DNA from: Clostridia bacterium
GTDB taxonomy: Bacteria; Bacillota; Clostridia; Oscillospirales; Acutalibacteraceae
DNA: 7,028 nt
Direction of reading: 5' to 3'
Assembly (NCBI GenBank): GCA_900754145.1
Contig: CAAEBW010000069.1
Location: 1-7,028 of the forward strand
Of the stretch, positions 1 to 4,335 are shown piece after piece; within the stretch, counting starts at the first letter, position 1; the number at the start of each line of letters is the position of its first letter. The translations under genes and the position numbers were made by a program. The notes under the pieces were generated by a model, which did no database searches, was not told the DNA's origin, and was given only the letters and a program-made list of their open reading frames with translations.

Positions 1-2
1 CC

Positions 3-86
3 CGCCGTACCTGCGGTTATATCGGCACCCAGTTCTGGAATCAGGGCAGAACACAGGAAATTAAGGAAAGAGTATTACATTTATAA
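3..86 (+). CDS. nrdD: Anaerobic ribonucleoside-triphosphate reductase, C-terminal end (partial)
   Basis: Only the last 27 residues and the TAA stop (84-86) are inside the window; the gene begins upstream. The fragment opens RRTCGYIGTQFWNQGR and ends in ERVLHL. RxCGY-[IL]-G followed by a short basic/acidic tail is the hallmark C-terminus of class III (oxygen-sensitive) ribonucleotide reductase. The glycine in CGY is the residue that carries the stable glycyl radical in this family. The enzyme reduces ribonucleoside triphosphates to dNTPs under anaerobic conditions, using a radical installed by the NrdG activase. nrdG follows 65 bp downstream on the same strand, which supports the call. The catalytic barrel and the zinc cysteines cannot be seen here. 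Confidence 0.9.
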   Translation, partial: RRTCGYIGTQFWNQGRTQEIKERVLHL

Positions 87-101
87 TAACACAAATTAAA
101 C

Positions 102-138
102 GGGACGGTGTCCGCACCGTCCCAAACTTATATTTTTT
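102..138 (+). terminator. Hairpin between nrdD and nrdG, terminator-like
   Basis: A perfect 9-bp stem is formed by GGGACGGTG (102-110) and CACCGTCCC (115-123) around a TCCG loop. It is followed by AAAC and then a T-rich stretch (128-138). The T-run begins a few bases after the stem, so termination may be partial. It could end or attenuate the nrdD transcript before nrdG, or stabilise the nrdD 3' end after processing. No separate promoter for nrdG is evident. Confidence 0.55.
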
Positions 139-151
139 CGGTGGTTATTGA

Positions 152-691
152 ATGAATTACGCTGCGTTAAAAAAATTTGATATTGCAAACGGCCCCGGCG
201 TCAGGGTTTCGCTTTTTGTAAGCGGCTGCCGCCATCACTGCAAAAACTGCTTTAACCGCGAGGCGTGGGATTTCGACTTCGGCAAGCCCTTTACGGAAGA
301 AACCGAAAAGGAGATACTCGCCGTGCTTGACAAGGATTATATAACGGGTCTGTCACTTTTGGGCGGAGAGCCGTTTGAACCCGAAAACCGTGCGGTTTTA
401 ACGGAGTTACTAAAAAAGGTTAAACAAGGAAATCCCGAAAAGCCTGTGTGGTGTTATACGGGGTTTGAGTTTGAAAAGCTTACCGACCCCACCGCCCTTA
501 AAATGCTTTCCTTGATTGATGTGCTGGTGGACGGAAAATTTGTAGAGGAGCTTAAGAGCCCCGACCTCATTTTCCGCGGTTCTTCCAATCAAAGAATATT
601 AGATGTAAAAAAATCGCTCGAAACGGGTGAAGCTATTTGGCTTGAGGGTGTCTGGCGCAGAAAAATGGGCTCGGGAAATATTTATGAATAG
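152..691 (+). CDS. nrdG: Anaerobic ribonucleotide reductase activating protein (radical SAM)
   Basis: This 179-residue protein has the usual NrdG length. It activates NrdD by reductive cleavage of S-adenosylmethionine on a [4Fe-4S] cluster, which generates the glycyl radical on the reductase. The radical-SAM cysteine motif CxxxCxxC is visible as CRHHCKNC (Cys26, Cys30, Cys33), preceded by the family's N-terminal segment NGPGVRVSLFVSGC. The GGEP motif that contacts SAM follows at residues 71-74 (LLGGEPFEPEN). The start ATG at 152 has a modest SD-like GGTGG at 140-144, with 7 nt spacing. It lies 65 bp after the nrdD stop, the normal nrdD-nrdG order, and is followed closely by dut, so the three genes look like one deoxynucleotide-supply unit. 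No damage or missing key residue is seen. Confidence 0.95.
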   Translation: MNYAALKKFDIANGPGVRVSLFVSGCRHHCKNCFNREAWDFDFGKPFTEETEKEILAVLDKDYITGLSLLGGEPFEPENRAVLTELLKKVKQGNPEKPVWCYTGFEFEKLTDPTALKMLSLIDVLVDGKFVEELKSPDLIFRGSSNQRILDVKKSLETGEAIWLEGVWRRKMGSGNIYE

Positions 692-703
692 GAAGTTTTA
701 ATT

Positions 704-1147
704 ATGGTTAAGGTTAATTTTAAAAGGCTTGATAAAAACGCGCACGCGCCGACCTACGGCTCTCAATTTGCCGCGGGAGCGGATTTATATGCTTTGACAA
801 ACGGCGAAACGGTGAGCTTCTCTCCGGGCGAGACCAAAATGATACATACGGGGATTGCGGTTGAAATACCCGTCGGCTACGCGGGTCTTATCTACGCCCG
901 CAGCGGTATTGCGACCAAAAGGGGACTTGCTCCCGCAAACAAGGTCGGTGTCATCGACAGCGACTATCGCGGCGAGCTTATGGTGTCGCTCCATAACCAT
1001 TCGGATAAGATTCAGGAAATCACCGACGGCGAGCGCATAGCCCAGCTGGTAATAACCCCATTTTTGGCGGCGGAGTTCTGCGAGACCGAGGAGCTTTCGG
1101 ATACCGCCCGAGGAGAAGGCGGCTTCGGCTCGACAGGCAAAAAATAA
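704..1147 (+). CDS. dut: Deoxyuridine 5'-triphosphate nucleotidohydrolase (dUTPase)
   Basis: This 147-residue trimeric-type dUTPase hydrolyses dUTP to dUMP and pyrophosphate. That keeps uracil out of DNA and supplies the precursor of dTMP. All five conserved motifs are readable in order: motif I AGADLYA (24-30), motif II ARSGIATKRG (65-74), motif III GVIDSDYRGEL (82-92) with Asp87 as the expected catalytic base and Tyr88 in the uracil pocket, motif IV ERIAQLVI (110-117), and the flexible C-terminal motif V RGEGGFGSTG (136-145). Length and motif set indicate an intact enzyme. The SD AGGAA (690-694) overlaps the nrdG TAG stop, and the gap between genes is only 12 nt. Translation coupling and co-transcription with nrdG are therefore likely. 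Confidence 0.97.
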   Translation: MVKVNFKRLDKNAHAPTYGSQFAAGADLYALTNGETVSFSPGETKMIHTGIAVEIPVGYAGLIYARSGIATKRGLAPANKVGVIDSDYRGELMVSLHNHSDKIQEITDGERIAQLVITPFLAAEFCETEELSDTARGEGGFGSTGKK

Positions 1148-1170
1148 TTATTCGGTACAGCTGAATATAA

Positions 1171-1199
1171 TTGACAAATAAGCTGTAATTGTATAAAAT
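1171..1199 (+). promoter_or_regulatory. Sigma-A-type promoter of the small toxin-like gene
   Basis: TTGACA (1171-1176) is a perfect -35 box. TAAAAT (1194-1199, 5 of 6) is the -10 box, at the ideal 17-bp spacing. The expected transcription start is about 1206, exactly where a 5' stem-loop begins. The promoter sits 23 bp after the dut stop and drives only the 24-codon gene at 1282. Confidence 0.75.
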
Positions 1200-1205
1200 A
1201 ATATC

Positions 1206-1281
1206 GGTGCTTAAAGCACCCTTAAAGGCAACCTTAAACGGTAGGCGGTTAAACTCTTGCCCCTGTAAGGGGGTGTTGCCC
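1206..1281 (+). promoter_or_regulatory. Structured, self-inhibiting 5' leader of the toxin-like mRNA
   Basis: The predicted mRNA opens with a hairpin, GGTGC (1206-1210) with GCACC (1216-1220) around TTAAA, of the kind that protects type I toxin messages from 5' decay. The SD AAGGGGG (1267-1273) can be sequestered by CCCCT (1260-1264), since AGGGG at 1268-1272 is complementary. GGCAAC (1227-1232) is complementary to GTTGCC (1275-1280), directly before the ATG. CACCC (1217-1221) could also pair with GGGTG (1271-1275), giving mutually exclusive folds. Together these suggest a message that is translationally inert when first made and needs refolding or processing. The pairings are read by eye, without energy calculation. 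Confidence 0.6.
1224..1264 (+). repeat. Toxin-leader arm of an interrupted inverted repeat
   Basis: Three blocks, AAAGGCAACC (1224-1233), GGTAGGCGGTTA (1240-1251) and GCCCCT (1259-1264), are found in the same order and almost the same sequence as a contiguous 28-nt segment of the antitoxin RNA (reverse complement of 1404-1431). The match is 26 of 28 positions. The toxin leader carries 6- and 7-nt insertions between blocks. Confidence 0.75.
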
Positions 1282-1356
1282 ATGGAGCATTATGTATTTA
1301 TCATTTTAATTTTGATATTTGCAACAGGTTACATAGCAACAGTAAAAAAGAAATAA
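1282..1356 (+). CDS. 24-residue hydrophobic peptide, candidate type I toxin
   Basis: This gene is too short for normal ORF cut-offs. ATG 1282 has a strong SD, AAGGGGG (1267-1273), with 8 nt spacing. The peptide starts MEHY, continues with one hydrophobic membrane-spanning segment, VFIILILIFATGYIATV (residues 5-21), and ends KKK. This is the usual build of Fst-, Ldr- and TxpA-like membrane toxins. The gene has its own strong promoter and structured leader, and a convergent antisense RNA gene overlaps its 3' end. The stop codon (1354-1356) lies inside the terminator stem. By analogy it would insert in the cytoplasmic membrane and depolarise it or disturb the envelope when the antisense RNA is lost. 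I cannot assign it to a named toxin family. The alternative is a small membrane peptide with another regulatory role. Upstream GTG 1273 and TTG 1276 are in frame but overlap or crowd the SD. Confidence 0.65.
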   Translation: MEHYVFIILILIFATGYIATVKKK

Positions 1357-1389
1357 ACCGCCCAAGCGACCAAACTTAGCGGTTTATTT
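1351..1389. terminator. Bidirectional terminator shared by toxin mRNA and antitoxin RNA
   Basis: AAATAAACCGC (1351-1361) and GCGGTTTATTT (1379-1389) form a perfect 11-bp stem. Inside the loop AAG (1364-1366) and CTT (1375-1377) can pair further. On the minus strand the stem ends in TTTATTT and continues CTTTTTT, a good U-tract. On the plus strand the T-rich arm TTTATTT serves the toxin message, without a further T-run. No other terminator is visible for the minus-strand CmpB-like gene, so this hairpin may end that transcript too. Confidence 0.7.
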
Positions 1390-1403
1390 CAAATCAATAA
1401 GTT

Positions 1404-1431
1404 AGGGGCTAACCGTCTATCGGTTGCCTTT
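1404..1431 (-). repeat. Antitoxin arm of the interrupted inverted repeat
   Basis: Read on the minus strand the blocks are AAAGGCAACC (1431-1422), GATAGACGGTTA (1421-1410) and GCCCCT (1409-1404), with no gaps. They match the toxin leader blocks at 1224-1264 except for two A/G differences. Read on the plus strand, GTTAGGGG (1401-1408) and GTTGCC (1423-1428) are direct repeats of the toxin ribosome-site sequences GTAAGGGG (1265-1272) and GTTGCC (1275-1280). Confidence 0.75.
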
Positions 1432-1439
1432 CTGTTTAT

Positions 1440-1467
1440 ATTATATCACAGATTAAAAAATTGTCAA
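1440..1467 (-). promoter_or_regulatory. Strong minus-strand promoter of the antitoxin RNA
   Basis: On the minus strand TTGACA (1467-1462) and TATAAT (1445-1440) are both perfect consensus boxes with 16-bp spacing, one of the two best promoter matches in the window. It points toward the toxin gene, in convergence with the promoter at 1171. It lies just downstream of the CmpB-like gene's stop, so no protein gene explains it. Confidence 0.75.
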
Positions 1468-1476
1468 GCGAAATGC

Positions 1477-2454
1477 TCAGTCCTCGCTGTCAAATTCCAT
1501 ATTTGCAAAGATTTTTTCCATACGGGAATCGGGGAAACGCTCGTCGAAAAATCTGTCGGCGGCGGTGGTTGCGGGAACATTGTGCACACGTTCCGACCAG
1601 CGCCATACCGAGAAAAGACTCATAAGGGCGTTAAATATCATAAACACAGTCAGCGATAAGGTTATAATTTTTCCGGCTTTGTTGGGGATTTTCAGAATTA
1701 TTTTCGCAACTCTCGGGTAAATGCTTTTTATCCATAAAACCCCTAAAAAGCCCCAGAATACTGAATATAACAGGCAGATTCTTCCGTTTATATTAAAGGG
1801 TATCTCGCTGTAATCCCACGAGGTAGAGCCAAACAATGTCTCCTGTCCCCACGACAGCAGATATTCAACTACGCTTCCTATAACAATTCCGCCGATAAAG
1901 GAAAACGCGGAGCTTCGGTTGCGGTAACGGTAAAGAATTAAGGTCAACGCGACCGCGCCTACGCCGTAAAGCAGGTTGAACGGTCCGTAAACAAGCCCCG
2001 CGCGGCTTTCTATGTAACCGTTGCGGATAAGACACCACAGCAACTCCACAACAACCCCCGCAAAGCTGCCCGATATGCAGATAAGCGCGATTTTGTAAAA
2101 ATTAAGTCCCGCGGCGAAATTATTGGTTTTATTTTCCTCGTAGTCGATTACCGAATTTGCGGGCGCTCGGCGCAGAAAACGCCGCTTTCTTCCGCTTTTT
2201 TTGCCTTCGTTAAGACGGGTTTTAAGCTCGTCTGCCTGCTCTGAGGACCATCTCTGCACCTTTTTAAGCTTAGCGGAGGTTTTTTCGAGTGTTTCTACCT
2301 CGCCGTTTACCTCTTCTTCAAGGGCTTCCTGCTCCTCCTTTGTCATATCGCTTTGATTTGCAAGCCGTTCGTAAAGCAAACCGTATCTTTCGGTTTCACG
2401 GCTTTGCATATCGAGAATTTCATCGCTTAAATCTTGGAAATTTTTAAGTGGCAT
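1477..2454 (-). CDS. CmpB-type putative ABC-transporter membrane protein with N-terminal coiled coil
   Basis: This 325-residue protein has two parts. Residues 1-98 are hydrophilic and heptad-rich (coiled coil roughly 35-85) and end in a very basic stretch, GKKSGRKRRFLRR (84-96), expected on the cytoplasmic side. Residues 118-285 hold about five hydrophobic segments (roughly 120-143, 154-176, 183-200, 225-246, 263-285). YGPFNLLYGVGA (156-167) and FNINGRICLLYSVFWG (220-235) resemble the Clostridial CmpB family annotated as 'putative ABC-transporter type IV' (PF06541, from memory). The C-terminal RFFDERFPDSRME fits the same family. No ATPase partner lies next to it, so a true transport role is doubtful. 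The start ATG (2454) has SD AAAGGAGA (2468-2461). It lies downstream of rsmA on the same strand across a MITE-like insertion, with no clear promoter of its own. Confidence 0.75.
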   Translation of the reverse strand: MPLKNFQDLSDEILDMQSRETERYGLLYERLANQSDMTKEEQEALEEEVNGEVETLEKTSAKLKKVQRWSSEQADELKTRLNEGKKSGRKRRFLRRAPANSVIDYEENKTNNFAAGLNFYKIALICISGSFAGVVVELLWCLIRNGYIESRAGLVYGPFNLLYGVGAVALTLILYRYRNRSSAFSFIGGIVIGSVVEYLLSWGQETLFGSTSWDYSEIPFNINGRICLLYSVFWGFLGVLWIKSIYPRVAKIILKIPNKAGKIITLSLTVFMIFNALMSLFSVWRWSERVHNVPATTAADRFFDERFPDSRMEKIFANMEFDSED

Positions 2455-2499
2455 AATTAATCTCCTTTATCGGTTTTTTTGTTGTTAATATAAGCGTAC

Positions 2500-2593
2500 T
2501 GACCGTATGTAGGGAAGGCATTTATGCCTTCCGAAAAAAAACAGAATTATGTTAGAAAACAAGCGGAACGGATAAATCCGTTCCCTACGGTCA
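2500..2593. mobile_element. MITE-like inverted-repeat element between rsmA and the CmpB-like gene
   Basis: The element is about 94 bp, without coding capacity. Terminal inverted repeats are TGACCGTA (2500-2507) and TACGGTCA (2586-2593), extended by TAGGGAA (2510-2516) against TTCCCTA (2581-2587). Each end carries a perfect 8-bp hairpin with a 4-nt loop: GGAAGGCA/TGCCTTCC (2513-2532) and GGAACGGA/TCCGTTCC (2565-2584). Between them is AT-rich spacer. The two hairpins have the same geometry but different stem bases, with both sides changed together. There is no transposase, and no clear target duplication could be recognised. The right end includes the rsmA stop codon. It may instead act as a paired RNA structure in the rsmA 3' region. 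Confidence 0.6.
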
Positions 2594-3436
2594 AATAAGA
2601 TTTGAAAGCTCGGCTAACTCCTCTAAGGTAAGCCTTTCGCCCCTCACGGTTTCGGAAAGACTCAACTTAGCGAGGGCTTTTTTTATGCTTTCCTTATCAA
2701 TTCCGGCGGTACCTGATACGGTGTTTACAAGGGTCTTTCTGCGCTGTGCAAAGCATGCCTTTACAAGGCGGAAGAATTTAGATTCATCATTTACGGCAAC
2801 AGGCGGGTTTTCCCTAATATGAAGCTGTATAACCGCAGAATCTACCTTCGGAGGGGGCATAAAGCTGTCCTTGTCAACCCCGAATAAAATTTCAGGCTCT
2901 GCATAGTAGCTTACCGCAACGCTTACCGCACCCGCCTGCCTTGTTCCGACCTTGGCACAAAGTCTTTCCGCCGCCTCCTTTTGCACCATAACGGTTATAC
3001 TGTTAATAGGAAGTCGGCTTTCAAGCAGGCTCATAACAATAGGTGAGGTGATATAATAGGGAAGATTTGCGCAGACCGCGACCCGCTTACAGTCGGAAAA
3101 TTTTTCGGCAATAAGCGCTTTTAAGTCGGTTTTTAAAACATCGCCGTAAATTATCTCGACATTTTCACATTCGGAAAGGGTGACGGGAAGTATTTTTTTA
3201 AGCCGCTCGTCAAGCTCGATTGCTATAACACGCTTAGCACGGGCGGAAAGCTCGGCGGTAAGCACCCCTATACCGGGACCTATTTCTATAACTCCCGTAT
3301 CCTTATCGCAGGCGGCGTCTGCCATTGCGGGGCAGACATCGGGGGTTATTAAAAAATTCTGTCCCAGCGATTTTTTAAAGGTAAAGCCGTTTTTTTGCAG
3401 TAATGCACGGATTGTATTTATATCAGATAAATTCAT
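2591..3436 (-). CDS. rsmA: 16S rRNA (adenine1518-N6/adenine1519-N6)-dimethyltransferase
   Basis: This 281-residue protein has the usual length of the KsgA/RsmA family. It dimethylates two adjacent adenines in the 3' terminal hairpin of 16S rRNA during late 30S assembly, using S-adenosylmethionine. Visible marks are the N-terminal KKSLGQNFLI (21-30), the SAM-binding loop IEIGPGIGVLT (50-60), the acidic residue of the adenosine pocket in AIELDERL (72-79), GDVLKTD (98-104), the catalytic NLPYY motif (124-128) and the MVQKEAAERL segment. The C-terminal small domain is present. ATG 3436 is preceded by SD GGGAG (3448-3444) with 7 nt spacing. The TGA stop (2593-2591) is made of the outermost bases of the neighbouring inverted-repeat element. 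It is transcribed divergently from the gene at 3569. Confidence 0.96.
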   Translation of the reverse strand: MNLSDINTIRALLQKNGFTFKKSLGQNFLITPDVCPAMADAACDKDTGVIEIGPGIGVLTAELSARAKRVIAIELDERLKKILPVTLSECENVEIIYGDVLKTDLKALIAEKFSDCKRVAVCANLPYYITSPIVMSLLESRLPINSITVMVQKEAAERLCAKVGTRQAGAVSVAVSYYAEPEILFGVDKDSFMPPPKVDSAVIQLHIRENPPVAVNDESKFFRLVKACFAQRRKTLVNTVSGTAGIDKESIKKALAKLSLSETVRGERLTLEELAELSNLI

Positions 3437-3467
3437 AAATTTACTCCCAATATTGTAATATAAAACA

Positions 3468-3496
3468 ATTATACTTTAATATTTACATTGTTGCAA
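3468..3496 (-). promoter_or_regulatory. Promoter of rsmA
   Basis: On the minus strand TTGCAA (3496-3491, 4 of 6) and TATAAT (3473-3468, perfect) are 17 bp apart. The start would fall at about 3461, giving a short leader before the SD at 3448-3444. Confidence 0.6.
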
Positions 3497-3507
3497 TAAA
3501 TTTTTGC

Positions 3508-3536
3508 GTGACAAATGACTAAATGTAGTATATAAT
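3508..3536 (+). promoter_or_regulatory. Promoter of the unknown gene / SPFH gene pair
   Basis: GTGACA (3508-3513, 5 of 6) and TATAAT (3531-3536, perfect) are separated by 17 bp. The expected start at about 3543 gives a leader of about 26 nt to the TTG codon at 3569. The -35 box lies 11 bp from the -35 box of the divergent rsmA promoter. Confidence 0.7.
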
Positions 3537-3555
3537 GAACTTGAAAACTATTTTT

Positions 3556-3562
3556 GGATGTG
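3556..3562 (+). promoter_or_regulatory. Ribosome binding site that selects TTG 3569
   Basis: GGATGTG differs by one base from the strong SD GGAGGTG and sits 6 nt before TTG 3569. The upstream in-frame TTG 3554 has no SD and GTG 3560 overlaps this one, so 3569 is the best-supported start. Confidence 0.55.
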
Positions 3563-3568
3563 AATAAA

Positions 3569-4312
3569 TTGGATAATAGGTATTATGACAAGGTAATTGA
3601 AGAAATGCAGCCGTTTTTTGACGAGCAGGGCTTTGTGCCGCAAGAGGACGGCAGCTTTAAGAATGACAAAAAGTCGGTAAAGGTGCAGTATGATGAGGCT
3701 CGCCAGATGTACACCCTTTCTGCCGCGGATGTTGAAGACGGAAATGTCGGTGAATATGCCGAGATCAACGCTTGGCTTTTTGACGACAGCCAAAACGCTA
3801 AGGATGCGGTTTCGGTAGGTATAGATTTTACCGCCACCCTGCGTAAAAGCTTAGGTATCAAGGTTAAGCGTGCCGCGGGAGCAGAAGTTGAACTGCCCTC
3901 TCTTTCAAAGGGCGGGAGCGTCACCGTTACGGGCTTTGCTAAAAAAATGCTCGACTTTTTCCCCGTGCTTAAGGACGAGTACAAAAGCCATATTGCCGAA
4001 AACGGTAATTTCCTTTATTTAAACTTCTTCGGCGAGCATCTTGTGCCGCAGTTAAAGTCGGTGCTTACATCGGGCAATAAAAAGCAGATTAAAAAGCTTT
4101 TCGATTTGCTTGACGACCTTTATGTAAAGGGCGATAAGGATACGGTAAATACTATCGTTGCGGTTCTCTGCGCGGCGGCTTATAACGATGAAAAGGTAAC
4201 CGAGGCGGCAAAGGAAATGTTAGACGGGGATAAGCACTTCCTTTCCTCTTTTGAAAATTTCCTGCCCGTACTTCCTAAGAGTAAAAAGCTGTTAGCGGCT
4301 TTGGTAAAATAA
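3569..4312 (+). CDS. Conserved hypothetical protein, two soluble domains (DUF7674-like C-terminus)
   Basis: I do not recognise a function. From TTG 3569 the product has 247 residues (252 if TTG 3554 were used). There is no signal peptide or membrane segment, so it should be cytoplasmic. The N-terminal half (about 1-105) looks like a mixed alpha/beta unit with an aromatic, acidic opening (DNRYYDKVIEEMQPFFDEQGF minus its last residues). A linker rich in Gly/Ser (around SLSKGGSVTVTG) follows. The C-terminal 110 residues are helical, from LDFFPVLKDEY through NFFGEHLVPQL to an IKKLFDLLDDL segment. That resembles the DUF7674 type of small helical domain found in Clostridia and other bacteria (recollection, unverified). 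It has its own promoter and is followed after 23 nt by the SPFH gene, so a shared operon and perhaps a shared membrane-associated role are likely. Confidence 0.7.
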   Translation: MDNRYYDKVIEEMQPFFDEQGFVPQEDGSFKNDKKSVKVQYDEARQMYTLSAADVEDGNVGEYAEINAWLFDDSQNAKDAVSVGIDFTATLRKSLGIKVKRAAGAEVELPSLSKGGSVTVTGFAKKMLDFFPVLKDEYKSHIAENGNFLYLNFFGEHLVPQLKSVLTSGNKKQIKKLFDLLDDLYVKGDKDTVNTIVAVLCAAAYNDEKVTEAAKEMLDGDKHFLSSFENFLPVLPKSKKLLAALVK

Positions 4313-4335
4313 ATAATTAATATGGGGGTTAATTT

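Larger units (their letters stand above)
1343..1434 (-). ncRNA. Candidate antitoxin RNA, antisense to the small peptide gene
   Basis: The minus-strand promoter at 1440-1467 should start an RNA at about 1433-1434. The RNA runs to a hairpin (1389 back to 1351) followed on this strand by a T-rich tract (T6 at 1349-1344). The predicted size is about 90 nt. Near its 5' end GGCAACCG and CGGTTAGCC can form a hairpin with one bulged A and loop ATAGA. The next segment, GCCCCTAAC, is complementary (7 of 8) to GTAAGGGG covering the toxin SD (1265-1272). GGCAAC is complementary to GTTGCC just before the toxin ATG. The 3' part is fully complementary to the toxin mRNA terminator. This is the Fst/RNAII-like arrangement of a translation-blocking antitoxin. 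The function is inferred from layout and complementarity. Confidence 0.65.

Noticed and set aside
1020..1283. 87-codon minus-strand ORF across the end of dut and the toxin promoter region.
   Set aside because: It is antisense to the conserved dUTPase motifs and the toxin leader, and its composition (Arg/Pro runs) is typical of a shadow frame.
1206..1434. Reading the inverted repeats at 1224-1264/1404-1431 as ends of an insertion element.
   Set aside because: The repeat blocks coincide with RNA pairing sites (SD, start region) and lie immediately downstream of promoters, which fits antisense regulation better than transposon ends; no flanking duplication is visible.
3554..3568. Extension of the hypothetical gene to TTG 3554.
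   Set aside because: No SD precedes 3554 and it is only about 11 nt from the predicted transcription start, while TTG 3569 has the near-consensus GGATGTG 6 nt upstream.
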